Shown: one piece after another, positions 51,182-59,699 of the stretch | How positions within the stretch are numbered: the stretch's first letter is position 1 | Layout of the letters: every line of letters begins with the position of its first letter | NCBI GenBank assembly: GCA_965214435.1 | Contig: OZ243960.1 | Location: 2,790,001-2,854,000 of the forward strand | Length of the DNA stretch: 64,000 bases | DNA from: Rubrobacter_A sp965214435 | GTDB lineage: Bacteria; Actinomycetota; Rubrobacteria; Rubrobacterales; Rubrobacteraceae | Direction: 5' to 3' | Position numbers and translations under genes: made by a program | Notes under the pieces: generated by a model | Databases searched by the model: none | The model's input: only the letters and a program-made list of their open reading frames with translations | What the model was told of the DNA's origin: nothing

Positions 51182-52105
51182 TTATAACCCCAGGCGCTCC
51201 AGAAACTTAGGATCCCCCCTCCAGCCGGGACTAACTTTGACTTTTAGATCGAGGTATATGTTGGTCCCGAGCAGCCGCTCTACGTCACGCCGGGCTTCGG
51301 TACCGATCTCCTTTATCGTCCGGCCGCCCTTGCCGAGCACTATCATACGCTGCGACGCCCGCTCCACGTGGATAATGGCGTACACGACGGTAGTCTTTCC
51401 CTTGGGCTCTACCTCCTCTATTTCGACAGCTATGGCGTGCGGAACCTCCTCCCGGAGCGCCGCCAGAGCCTTTTCGCGGACGTACTCGGCCAGGATCAGG
51501 GTTTCCGGGTAATCCGTCGCCATACCTTCGGGGAAGAACCGCGGTCCTTCGGGCAGTAGCTCGACAACGGCGTTTATTAAAGGCTCGGTGTTGAGCCCAG
51601 TCTCGGCGCTCAGTAAGAATACTTCCCGCCAGTCACCCAGGGTCTCCACCGCCTCCACCATAGGAAGGGCCGCCGACTCGTCCGCCAAGAGGTCCACCTT
51701 GTTAATACAGGCGATAGCGGGCGTTGAGGAGGCCAGTGCGAGGCGTGCCACGTAGCGGTCGCCCGGACCGGGACCCCGGGCAACCTCCGAAGCGTCGAGT
51801 AGAAACAGTATGACATCGGACTCGGCGAGGCTTTCCGTAACCCGCTCCTGCATTCGGCTCCGCAGGGTGTCCCGCGGCTTCTGGGAGCCGGGTGTATCGA
51901 CGAACACCGCCTGGTAGCCGGGGCCGGTGCGCACTCCGCGTACCGGGCCGCGCGTCGTCTGTGGCCGCGAGGACGTGATGGAGACCTTCTCCCCGACCAG
52001 CCGGTTGACCAGCGACGACTTGCCGACATTAGGCCGGCCTACCACCGCCACGAAGCCGCTCTTTAGACCTTCTTCCGGGCCATAAGCTGCGAAGTGCCCG
52101 CTCAC
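51182..52105 (-). CDS. era: GTPase Era
   Basis: 307 residues. G1 GRPNVGKSSL, G2 SRPQTTR, G3 DTPG, G4 NKVD and the C-terminal KH RNA-binding domain with RMIVLGKGGRTIKEIGTEAR. Assists 16S rRNA maturation and 30S assembly. GTG start overlapping cdd by 4 bases. ybeY, another 16S-maturation gene, lies upstream in the same operon. Confidence 0.95.
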   Translation of the reverse strand: MSGHFAAYGPEEGLKSGFVAVVGRPNVGKSSLVNRLVGEKVSITSSRPQTTRGPVRGVRTGPGYQAVFVDTPGSQKPRDTLRSRMQERVTESLAESDVILFLLDASEVARGPGPGDRYVARLALASSTPAIACINKVDLLADESAALPMVEAVETLGDWREVFLLSAETGLNTEPLINAVVELLPEGPRFFPEGMATDYPETLILAEYVREKALAALREEVPHAIAVEIEEVEPKGKTTVVYAIIHVERASQRMIVLGKGGRTIKEIGTEARRDVERLLGTNIYLDLKVKVSPGWRGDPKFLERLGL

Positions 52106-52509
52106 AGGTCCTCCGGGCCGAAGGCGCGTGGAAGTAACGCCTCAAACGGGTAGCGCCGCACGCCGGAGGCGTCACGCACTACCACCTCCTCGCAACCGAA
52201 CTCGTGCAGTACCTGCCGGCAAGCCCCGCAGGGGAATGCCGGAGATGCCTCCGGGCTTACCACGGCAACCAGCCGTACCCGCCGTCCACCCGCAAGCACC
52301 ATGGCCGCCACCGCGTTGCGCTCGGCGCAGACCGTCATGCCGTACGAAGCGTTCTCGACGTTGCAGCCAGCGTGCAACTCGCCGTCCTGCGTAACAACGG
52401 CCGCTCCTACCCTGAAGCTGCTGTAGGGCGCGTAAGCTTGCTCGGACGCCCTGTCGGCGGCCTCCAGGGCGCTCTGGAGCTCTGTTCCTTCCAAACCTGG
52501 ACCTTTCAT
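52102..52509 (-). CDS. cdd: Cytidine deaminase
   Basis: 135 residues from ATG 52509. A longer open frame upstream only shadows the previous gene. Zinc ligands and catalytic Glu are in TVCAERNAV and PCGACRQVL; APYSSFRVGAAV and GCNVENASYGMT bind the nucleoside. Deaminates (deoxy)cytidine. The start overlaps the stop of the diacylglycerol-kinase/PAP2 gene by 4 bases. Confidence 0.95.
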   Translation of the reverse strand: MKGPGLEGTELQSALEAADRASEQAYAPYSSFRVGAAVVTQDGELHAGCNVENASYGMTVCAERNAVAAMVLAGGRRVRLVAVVSPEASPAFPCGACRQVLHEFGCEEVVVRDASGVRRYPFEALLPRAFGPEDL

Positions 52510-53252
52510 AGAAGTTGGAATAGGGCGACGGTAGACAGGGTACCGACGACGGCCCCGGTCACCACTTGAAAAAAGTTCCGGCCGCCGGTCTCCAGACGGC
52601 TCTGGCACACGAGCAGCGCCAGGAGCAGCGTGAGGAGGAATAAGACCCCGGCGTGCGGCTGTCCAGCGGAGAGAAAACTTGCCGCGCACCACGCGGCAAA
52701 GGCCGCCGCCGCGTGTCCGGAGGGCGCCGCGTCCGCTAGATTCAAAGCGGATTTGGTGCGTAATCGGGGCCAGAAAGCTTTAAGGGAGACCGTACCCACC
52801 ATAACTACAAAGAGGGAGGCTAGTGTCAAGTATTCCGGCATCGCCCGGATACCAGTCAGACCCGGGTCGAGGAATACCCGCAATTCGTCTCCTAAAATCA
52901 GTAGACCTACGGCTACGGCGCCGACGCTGGCTACCAGCACGGCCCCCGCGGAGATATCTTTCGCCAGCTTTGCCAGCGGGTGGAACTCCCGGGTAACGAG
53001 GTCCACGGCAAACTCGACCGCCGTGTTCAGCATCTCGGTAACTATTACGGCCAGGATCACGAGTATCAGCAGGGCGAGCTCTAGTGCGCTGACACCTATC
53101 AGCAGGCTCAGCACCAGAACGCCGGTCGCTGTAAAGAGGTGAAACCGCAGGTTACGCTGGGTGCGGACCGCGTAAACTATCCCCCGGTAAGCGTGGCCGA
53201 AGCTGCGGAAAACTCCTTGCTGGCCCTTCCGGGGCTTCTCAGCCTTTTTCAC
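52506..53252 (-). CDS. dgkA: Diacylglycerol/undecaprenol kinase fused to a PAP2-like phosphatase domain
   Basis: 248 residues from GTG 53252, which overlaps the ybeY stop. Residues 10-115 are a DgkA-type kinase with three helices: SFGHAYRGIVYAVRTQRNLR and the metal/nucleotide motif EMLNTAVEFAVDL. Residues 130-248 are a PAP2-like membrane domain with PSGHAAAAFAAW and SRLETGGRN. The third PAP2 motif normally ends in a histidine (SR-x5-H), and here that place is arginine, so phosphatase activity is doubtful. The fusion suggests recycling of undecaprenol and its phosphate for wall synthesis. Confidence 0.82.
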   Translation of the reverse strand: MKKAEKPRKGQQGVFRSFGHAYRGIVYAVRTQRNLRFHLFTATGVLVLSLLIGVSALELALLILVILAVIVTEMLNTAVEFAVDLVTREFHPLAKLAKDISAGAVLVASVGAVAVGLLILGDELRVFLDPGLTGIRAMPEYLTLASLFVVMVGTVSLKAFWPRLRTKSALNLADAAPSGHAAAAFAAWCAASFLSAGQPHAGVLFLLTLLLALLVCQSRLETGGRNFFQVVTGAVVGTLSTVALFQLL

Positions 53253-53637
53253 AGACCGACTCCAGGACCTCCGCCTGCGCCCGGGCCATCTCGCTTCCAT
53301 CGAAGTCTTCACCGTGCTCCATGCCCGACAGGTGCAGCGCACCGTGCACCACGAGCTCTTCTACAGCCCGCGGCTCCGAGTCTACGTACTCCGGAGCTAC
53401 GACTATCTCCCCGACCATCTCCCCGTAAGGTCCATCCACGGTAAAACTGAGCACGTCCGTGGGACCATCCACGCCTCTGAAATCCAGGTTGAGGTTCTTG
53501 ATGGTTGCTAGATCTACGGCAGCGACGGATAACTCACCTATCCTGGCGGGTTCCAGACCGCGGGACTCGAACGCCGCGCGACAGAGAGCGGTGGCGCGGC
53601 CAGCATCCAACTTGCCGTAGCCCACCTCGTCTACCAC
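53239..53637 (-). CDS. ybeY: Endoribonuclease YbeY
   Basis: 132 residues. Zinc motif H-x3-H-x5-H in VVHGALHLSGMEH, and the family stretch FRGVDGPTDVLSFTVDG with MVGEIVVAPEYV. Processes 16S rRNA 3' end and surveils ribosomes. The first canonical start is GTG 53637; the frame upstream to the pgpH stop (TPFSVAV) looks like the first beta strand, so translation may begin a few codons earlier at a near-cognate CTG (53673) coupled to pgpH. Confidence 0.9.
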   Translation of the reverse strand: MVDEVGYGKLDAGRATALCRAAFESRGLEPARIGELSVAAVDLATIKNLNLDFRGVDGPTDVLSFTVDGPYGEMVGEIVVAPEYVDSEPRAVEELVVHGALHLSGMEHGEDFDGSEMARAQAEVLESVCEKG

Positions 53638-53669
53638 GGCTACCGAAAACGGTGTCTCTTCCGGAGGAG

Positions 53670-55910
53670 TCAGGTCGCGGTCCTGGTTTTGGCTCCCGGG
53701 GCCTCGGAGGAGGAAGGAGCTTGCGGGTACTCGATGCGGGGACCGAGAAAGCCTATAAGGGCTTCGCGGATCGCCTCTCCAACCTCGTGTATCTCGCGCA
53801 TTGTAAGCTCGCAGTTATCAAACTGTCCGTCGTCTAGCTTGGCGTGGATATTGCTCGCGACGACGTCTTCTATGCGCTTCGGGGTTGGTTTATCAATAGA
53901 TTTTACCGTAGCCTCAACGCTGTCGGCCAGCATCATAATGCCGGCCTCCTTGCTTCGGGGCAGCTTGTAGTAGCGGAAGTCGGCTTCGGGGACTTCGCCG
54001 TCCAGGGATTCTTCTATTGCCTTGCGGTAGAAGTATTCGATGCGGGTCGTCCCGTGGTGCTCGCCGATAATATCGAGGATCTCCTGCGGGAGGTTCCAGG
54101 CACGCCCGATATCCAGGCCGTCTTTGACGTGACGTCGGATCACGCGGGCGGAGAGGGCCGGTGAGAGGGCGTTGTGAGGGTTCATCCGGGAGATCTGGTT
54201 CTCTATAAAGTACCCTGGATGCTCTAGCTTACCGATGTCGTGGTAGTAGGCGGCGACCCGGGCTAGTAGCGGGTCGGCTCCGATGCGCTCGGCGGCGTTC
54301 TCGGCCAGGTTCCCGACCTGCATCGAGTGGCTAAAGGTCCCCGGCGCCCGCCGGAGGAGCTTCATCAAGAGCGGCCTTCCGGGATCCGACAGTTCCAGAA
54401 GCTTCATCGGGGTTAGCAGGTTAAAGGCGTTTTCCAGGAGCGGCAGCAAGACCATCGCGATCATCAGGGAGAGCGCACCGTTTGCCAGCCCCCAGCCACC
54501 CTGTTGCAGAGCGACCGCGAACCCGCCGCCGGAGATCATGCTGAAAGCAAAGGTTACTATCGAGGTGACCAGAGCTATCAGCAATCCGGCCCACAGAAGC
54601 TCCGTGCGGGAACCGACCCGCACGGCGGTGTAGATAGCGAAGCCGGAGGAGATCAAGAGCGCCGACGCCAGAAAGAAGTCGTTGCCGCCGATAATGCCCA
54701 CGTTGACGCTGGAGATAACGATCATAAGGAACATGAGGCGCGGCCCGAGCAGTATCGTGCCTAATATACCCAGTCCCGCGAGCGGTATGAGGTAGGGGTT
54801 TATGGAGAGCAGGACGAAAGCTCTGGCGAGCGCGGTGAACAGGATCGTCAGAGAAGCGGCGAGTAGTATCCGGATCAGAGCCTTCGTGCGCAGGATGCGC
54901 CGGCCGAAACGCTCCAAGAAGTACCACGCGATGCCCATCTCGGCGGCGACTACCAGCCCGACGCCGAGTATCAGCATCCAGCGGTTTTCGGAGCCGGAGA
55001 GCCCCAGGGCGTCGAGTTGCGCCACGTCTTCCCGGTCCACGACCTCGCCGCGGGCCACGACCAGCTCGCCCTGCTGCACGCTCTTTGCCACAGGTTGCAC
55101 GGCGGAAGCGGCCCGGTCCCGGGCTTCCTGAGTACCTGGGCCGTTCACCACGTAGTTCGGTTGCAAAAATCCCCGGCTGAGCGCGGCGATCAGGCTCTGA
55201 ACTTCACCCGAAGCGTCGGCCTGGGCTGCGTCCGAGAGCCGGCTGCGCCCTTCGGAAAGCGATATGACGGCGGCCGGGGTCTCCTGCACGTTCGAGTCGG
55301 CGACGGCGGTCGAGTCGTAAAGCTCCGTCAAGTTCTCCAGGACGTAGCGCTCGGTCGTGTCCAACTGCTCGTCGTCCACAAACAGTAGGGAACGGACGGT
55401 TTTGTCCGGTAGATAGTACGTGGCCGCGTTCCGGACCTGACTCGCTTTGGTATCCGGGGGTGCGTCGGAGGCCCGGATCCCCCGAACCTGCTCAAAGAAA
55501 CCTGGGACCGCACCGAGAACCTGCTCCGGAACCGCGCTGTCCTGACGGAAGGAGCGTGGGATCTGCTCCGCCGCCTCTCGGCGCGCTTCTTCGGTGGCAA
55601 CCGGGTCCCGGTAGGTGACGGTGCGCGAGGCGTAGATGTCCTCGCTGGCTACGTTCCCAACCTTGTACCCACCGCCCGCCTGCCGGTCGCTTCCTCCGAT
55701 AAACGGTCGGGAGTCGAGGCTTATGAGCAGCGTTAGTAGAAACCAGGTCGTAATAATGACCAACACGTAGAGCCTCAACCGCGGCAGGTTCTCTAACCAC
55801 GCCCGGAAGCGCTCGACCCGGGTCGGGGGACGGTGTAGCTCGTCCACCCGTCGTCCCCGCGCCTCGCCTCGCGGCTTTTTAGTATTGGTTAGCTTTCCCC
55901 AGAGGTTCAT
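53670..55910 (-). CDS. pgpH: PgpH-like 7TM-HD cyclic-di-AMP phosphodiesterase
   Basis: 746 residues. N-terminal basic tail, first helix at about 45-65, an extracellular 7TMR-HDED domain (to about residue 300), seven membrane helices (about 315-500), and a cytosolic HD domain with HSMQVGNLAENAAERIG, YYHDIGKLEHP and GEHHGTTRIEYFY. Homologues hydrolyse c-di-AMP. The C-terminal 15 residues are Ser/Pro/Ala-rich. Located between phoH and ybeY as in Bacillus and Listeria. Confidence 0.92.
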   Translation of the reverse strand: MNLWGKLTNTKKPRGEARGRRVDELHRPPTRVERFRAWLENLPRLRLYVLVIITTWFLLTLLISLDSRPFIGGSDRQAGGGYKVGNVASEDIYASRTVTYRDPVATEEARREAAEQIPRSFRQDSAVPEQVLGAVPGFFEQVRGIRASDAPPDTKASQVRNAATYYLPDKTVRSLLFVDDEQLDTTERYVLENLTELYDSTAVADSNVQETPAAVISLSEGRSRLSDAAQADASGEVQSLIAALSRGFLQPNYVVNGPGTQEARDRAASAVQPVAKSVQQGELVVARGEVVDREDVAQLDALGLSGSENRWMLILGVGLVVAAEMGIAWYFLERFGRRILRTKALIRILLAASLTILFTALARAFVLLSINPYLIPLAGLGILGTILLGPRLMFLMIVISSVNVGIIGGNDFFLASALLISSGFAIYTAVRVGSRTELLWAGLLIALVTSIVTFAFSMISGGGFAVALQQGGWGLANGALSLMIAMVLLPLLENAFNLLTPMKLLELSDPGRPLLMKLLRRAPGTFSHSMQVGNLAENAAERIGADPLLARVAAYYHDIGKLEHPGYFIENQISRMNPHNALSPALSARVIRRHVKDGLDIGRAWNLPQEILDIIGEHHGTTRIEYFYRKAIEESLDGEVPEADFRYYKLPRSKEAGIMMLADSVEATVKSIDKPTPKRIEDVVASNIHAKLDDGQFDNCELTMREIHEVGEAIREALIGFLGPRIEYPQAPSSSEAPGAKTRTAT

Positions 55911-55942
55911 TTTCAGGCTCTACCGGGCGCTCATACTGACTT

Positions 55943-56869
55943 CTAAGCCCCGGCGCGCTTTTCGGTTTTGATCTCCCCGCGCTCTTCGTAGGCGTCCACT
56001 ATGCGCATGACGAGGTCGCTCCGCACGATGTCGTTTTTCCGGAGATCCACAAAGTGCACCCCCTCTACACCGGTAAGCGACCGCCGGGCGTCCCCGAGAC
56101 CGCTGTCCCGGTCTTGCGGGAGGTCTACCTGGGTAGGGTCCCCGGTTACTACTATCCGCGAGCCAAACCCCATACGCGTAAGGAACATCTTCATCTGTTG
56201 CGGGGTGGTATTCTGCGCCTCATCGAGAATAATGAACGCGTCGTTCAAGGTTCGGCCTCTCATAAACGCCAGCGGGGCGATCTCGATTATACCGCGCTCC
56301 AGGTACACCTGGAACTTGGCCGGGTCTATCATCTCGTAGAGCGCATCGTACAGCGGCCTGAAATACGGATCTACCTTCGCCATTACGTCCCCCGGCAGAA
56401 ACCCGAGCGACTCCCCAGCTTCGACTACCGGCCGGGTCAGAATGATCCTGGAGACGTCTCCCCGATTTAGAGCGTCCACGGCCAACGCCACCGCCAGATA
56501 TGTCTTGCCCGTACCCGCCGGCCCGACACCAAAGACGACCTGATGCTCCCGGATGGCGTCGGTGTAAGCTTTCTGGTTGCGAGTCTTGGGCGCGACCCGC
56601 CGACCCCGGTGCGTAAGTATTACGTCCCCGAGCACCCGCCGGCCCTCGCCGCCTCCGCCTATGTTGAACATACGCTCGGCCATCTCCGGCGTCGGGTGGT
56701 TACCCTCCTCGGCCAGGGCGATCAAACCCGAAAAAAGCTCCTCGGCCGTCTCTACTGCCGCCCCACCACCCCGGAGCGTCACCTCGTTGCCCCGGGTTAT
56801 GACCTCACACTCAACTAGAGATTCAACCCGCCGCAACACCGCGTCCCGATCCCCAAATACCTCGGGCAT
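55943..56869 (-). CDS. phoH: PhoH family ATPase
   Basis: 308 residues from ATG 56869. Walker A GPAGTGKTYLAVALAV, LTRPVVEAGESLGFLPGD, Walker B AFIILDEAQNTTPQQMKMFLTRMG and GDPTQVDLP. The conserved family N-terminus begins upstream of this ATG: the frame continues with QVEVKLVVPPGR directly before it, and AAGGAG at 56932-56937 is followed by ACG (56924-56926) and ATC (56918-56920) but no canonical codon. The real protein likely starts there and is about 17-19 residues longer. A PIN domain is not present. RNA-related ATPase of unknown precise role. Confidence 0.9.
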   Translation of the reverse strand: MPEVFGDRDAVLRRVESLVECEVITRGNEVTLRGGGAAVETAEELFSGLIALAEEGNHPTPEMAERMFNIGGGGEGRRVLGDVILTHRGRRVAPKTRNQKAYTDAIREHQVVFGVGPAGTGKTYLAVALAVDALNRGDVSRIILTRPVVEAGESLGFLPGDVMAKVDPYFRPLYDALYEMIDPAKFQVYLERGIIEIAPLAFMRGRTLNDAFIILDEAQNTTPQQMKMFLTRMGFGSRIVVTGDPTQVDLPQDRDSGLGDARRSLTGVEGVHFVDLRKNDIVRSDLVMRIVDAYEERGEIKTEKRAGA

Positions 56870-56964
56870 CCGGCCCGGCGGGACTACAAGCTTTACTTCA
56901 ACCTGGTTACCAGTTGTGATGTCCGTTTTTTCTCCTTATACCTGTACTACAACGTTATATTCGG

Positions 56965-57408
56965 CTACTGGAGCCGGTTTCGCACGAGCGCCGCGAGCTC
57001 TCTGCCTTCGGCGCGGTCGCCGGCAAGCTCCCGGGCACGGTTCATCGCGCTTCCCATGTCCTTCATACCGGTCGCTCCGGTATCCTCTATCGCCTGGTCG
57101 ACGGCTTTCTCAAGCTCCACCGCCGATAGCGGGGCCGGCAGGTAGCCGCGGATGATCTCCGCTTCCGCCGACTCGGCTGCGGCCTGCTCTTCGCGCCCGG
57201 CCTTCCGGTACGCCGCGGTAGATTCCTCGCGCTGTTTAAGCTGTCGCCGGAGTACCGCCTGCTCTTCTTCCTCGCGGAGGTCCCGACCCTTCTCGATACT
57301 CTCGTTCTTTAGAGCTGCGTTTAACATCCGGAGGGTGCCGGTCCGGGAGCGGTCCCGGGAGCGCAAGGCGTCTTTTGTGTCATTGGATATTATATCCGTT
57401 AAGCTCAT
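56965..57408 (-). CDS. yqeY: GatB/YqeY domain protein
   Basis: 147 residues, all helical. Family pattern DIISNDTKDALRSRDRSRTG, LRMLNAALKNESIEKGRDL, REEQAAAESAEAEIIRGYLP and DMGSAMNRARE. It resembles the tail domain of GatB, which binds tRNA; the free-standing protein has no settled function. Located between the HIT gene (overlapping) and phoH. Confidence 0.9.
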   Translation of the reverse strand: MSLTDIISNDTKDALRSRDRSRTGTLRMLNAALKNESIEKGRDLREEEEQAVLRRQLKQREESTAAYRKAGREEQAAAESAEAEIIRGYLPAPLSAVELEKAVDQAIEDTGATGMKDMGSAMNRARELAGDRAEGRELAALVRNRLQ

Positions 57409-57749
57409 GGCATGCCTATCTTTTCGCCGCCAAGGACGTGCAGGTGCAGGTGGGGCACCTCCTGGTTAGCGTTGGGGCCATTGTTCACCCGAACAGCGTA
57501 ACCGCTCTCCGCGACGCCGAGCTTCTCCGCCACTATCTGCGGAACCTCGAAAAGCCTTCTGACAGCGGCGTCTGGGAGCTTATGGACCTCGGCCATTGAC
57601 ACAACGTGCGTCTTGGGTACGACCAGCACGTGTACCGGCGCCCGCCCGTTGATGTCCCGGAACGCGAGCACCTCGTCCTCTTCGTGTACGACTTCAGAGT
57701 CTGCCTCCCCCCGAATTATCTTGCAGAAAACACATCCGTTCTCACTCAC
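57405..57749 (-). CDS. HIT family (HinT-like) nucleotide-binding hydrolase
   Basis: 114 residues from GTG 57749, with AAAGGAG at good spacing; in-frame codons further upstream run through rsmE. CVFCKIIRGEADSEVV start, FRDINGRAPVHVLVVPKTH, NNGPNANQEVPHLHLHVLGG with the His-x-His-x-His triad. Hydrolyses adenosine phosphoramidates and aminoacyl-AMP. Overlaps yqeY by 4 bases. Confidence 0.93.
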   Translation of the reverse strand: MSENGCVFCKIIRGEADSEVVHEEDEVLAFRDINGRAPVHVLVVPKTHVVSMAEVHKLPDAAVRRLFEVPQIVAEKLGVAESGYAVRVNNGPNANQEVPHLHLHVLGGEKIGMP

Positions 57750-57766
57750 CGTCACGGCTCCTTTCT

Positions 57767-58492
57767 CTACGCTTGCGGTCCGGAACTTCCTTGAAATATT
57801 GTCCGGACGGCCGCCCCGGCTCGGGCGACGGCGCAAATTCCGGCGGTCTCGCTCCGCAACCGGTAAGGGCCTAGCCCGGCGAAAGCAAGTCCCTTTTCAG
57901 CGGCCAGATCCAGCTCCGCATCGCTCCAGCCACCTTCCGGCCCTACAAACAGACTGCTAACAGACCCCGCCGGTCTCCGGCACAGGACTTCTTCGATCTG
58001 GGGTAAGTGCTCCCCCAAGTGCAACACGACACCGCTCTCTCCGGCTTCATCAACCGCCCGCACGAACGTACGAGGTTCATCTACCTCCGGGATGCGGGCC
58101 TGCAGGGATTGCCGGGCCGCAGCTTCAGCCACCCGCCGCCAGCGCTCTACTTTTGTATCGTTACCCGGTTTCACCACGCCCCGGTCCGTAAAAAGCGGTA
58201 CTACCCGCGCAACGCCGAGTTCGGTCGCCTTCTCGACTACGAGATCCATGTGACGGCCTTTGGGCACCGCCTGGTAGAGGTGAAGGTTTGCCTCAACACC
58301 GGGAGCGGGTAGCTCTCTCAGGACCCGGACCTGTTCCCCGCGCTGTTCCGGCAACCCGGCAACGAATAACCTTCGGCGGTTATCCACCACTTCAATGCTT
58401 TCTCCACCCCGCGCCCGGAGAACCTTATACACGTGCTCCGCTTCGTCGCCGGGTAGATAAAAGGAGTTGCCGGTCTCTAACATATCTTCCAC
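57767..58492 (-). CDS. rsmE: 16S rRNA (uracil1498-N3)-methyltransferase
   Basis: 241 residues from GTG 58492. Knotted SPOUT fold: KATELGVARVVPLFTDRGVV, RRVAEAAARQSLQARIPEV, LFVGPEGGWSDAELDLA and FAGLGPYRLRSETAGI. The N-terminal PUA-like part starts abruptly; four codons upstream in the same frame give RVFVED, the usual family start, behind an ACG at 58504 with GAAGG six bases before. The real start may thus be near-cognate. Overlaps the dnaJ end region by none; follows dnaJ by about 50 bases. Confidence 0.92.
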   Translation of the reverse strand: MEDMLETGNSFYLPGDEAEHVYKVLRARGGESIEVVDNRRRLFVAGLPEQRGEQVRVLRELPAPGVEANLHLYQAVPKGRHMDLVVEKATELGVARVVPLFTDRGVVKPGNDTKVERWRRVAEAAARQSLQARIPEVDEPRTFVRAVDEAGESGVVLHLGEHLPQIEEVLCRRPAGSVSSLFVGPEGGWSDAELDLAAEKGLAFAGLGPYRLRSETAGICAVARAGAAVRTIFQGSSGPQA

Positions 58493-58545
58493 AAAGACGC
58501 GCGTTAATACCTTCGTGGCCGAGCTGCGAGCCTTGCCCCTCGTGT

Positions 58546-59685
58546 CTATCGGAAGACACCCCGGAGCCGGTCAAAGAACGAGGAGTGGTTACCGTTGTAG
58601 GTCTCCTCGCCGCTGACCTCCTCGAACTTCCGGAGCAACTCCCGCTGCTCGCCCGTAATACTAGTCGGCACCATAACGTCTACTAGCACCTTGAGGTCAC
58701 CCCGTCCCCGGCGCCGGAGGCGCGGCATACCCTCACCCCGGATCGTCAAGGTAGAACCGGGTTGCGTGCCGGGCTCCACCCGGACCTCCGCATCCCCCTC
58801 AAGCGTCGGCACCTCCTGCTCGGTCCCGAGGGTTGCCTCAACAAAGCTAATTTTCATCCGGTGGATCAGATCGTCCCCGTCCCGCATCAACTCAGGGTCT
58901 TCCTTAACCCTGATGTTTATGTACAGGTCTCCGGCTGGCGCGCCGGGCTCTCCGGCGTGACCGGCTCCCGAGACCCGGAGCCTCATACCGTCTTCGATGC
59001 CACCGGGGATCTCGATCTCCCGGGACACCACCTCCGAGACCCGGCCGCTCCGCTGACAATTCTCACAGGCCACGTCGATTATCCTGCCACGCCCGCCGCA
59101 CGCCGAGCACGCCTGCGTGGTCATCATCTGCCCGAACAGGCTGTCCCGCACGGTCCGGACCGCGCCGGCCCCGCCACAGGTACCGCACGTGTGGGTCTGA
59201 GTACCCCCGGCGCCGTCGCACACGGGGCAGTTCTTTATTGTCTGAACGTTGACTGTACGGTTGACGCCGAAAGCCGCTTCGTAAAGCGTGACCTCGACCT
59301 CGGTCTCGGTGTCCGCGCCGCGACTCGGGGCCGCCTGACCACCGCCGCCAAAGAACGAACCGCCGCTGAAGCGGTCGCCGAAAAAGGCCTCGAAGATGTC
59401 CTGGAAACCGCCGAACGGTTCACCACCACTGCCCGGACGACCAGCACCCGCCCCGCTGCGGGGAACCTGGTGGCCGTAGGTGTCGTAGGCCTGGCGGGCC
59501 TGCGGGTCGGAAAGTATCTCGTAGGCTTCCGTAAGCTCTTTAAAGCGGTCTTCGGCCCCGGAGTCGCCGGGGTTGGCGTCCGGGTGGTGTTCGCGTGCCA
59601 ACCGCCGGTAAGCCTTCTTCACCTCTACATCGGACGCTTCCCGCGAGACGCCCAGAATTTGGTAGTAATCCCTCTTTGTCGCCAT
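58546..59685 (-). CDS. dnaJ: Chaperone protein DnaJ
   Basis: 379 residues. J domain with YYQILGVSREASDVEVKKAY and the HPD motif in REHHPDANPG, a Gly/Ser/Phe-rich linker, four zinc-finger repeats (CPVCDGAG, CGTCGGAG, CSACGGRG and CENCQRSG) and the C-terminal substrate domains. The fourth repeat has Arg in place of the usual first Gly. Co-chaperone of DnaK; dnaK and grpE are not in the window, and it follows hrcA in one operon. Confidence 0.95.
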   Translation of the reverse strand: MATKRDYYQILGVSREASDVEVKKAYRRLAREHHPDANPGDSGAEDRFKELTEAYEILSDPQARQAYDTYGHQVPRSGAGAGRPGSGGEPFGGFQDIFEAFFGDRFSGGSFFGGGGQAAPSRGADTETEVEVTLYEAAFGVNRTVNVQTIKNCPVCDGAGGTQTHTCGTCGGAGAVRTVRDSLFGQMMTTQACSACGGRGRIIDVACENCQRSGRVSEVVSREIEIPGGIEDGMRLRVSGAGHAGEPGAPAGDLYINIRVKEDPELMRDGDDLIHRMKISFVEATLGTEQEVPTLEGDAEVRVEPGTQPGSTLTIRGEGMPRLRRRGRGDLKVLVDVMVPTSITGEQRELLRKFEEVSGEETYNGNHSSFFDRLRGVFR

Positions 59686-59699
59686 TTATTTGTGAGTCC

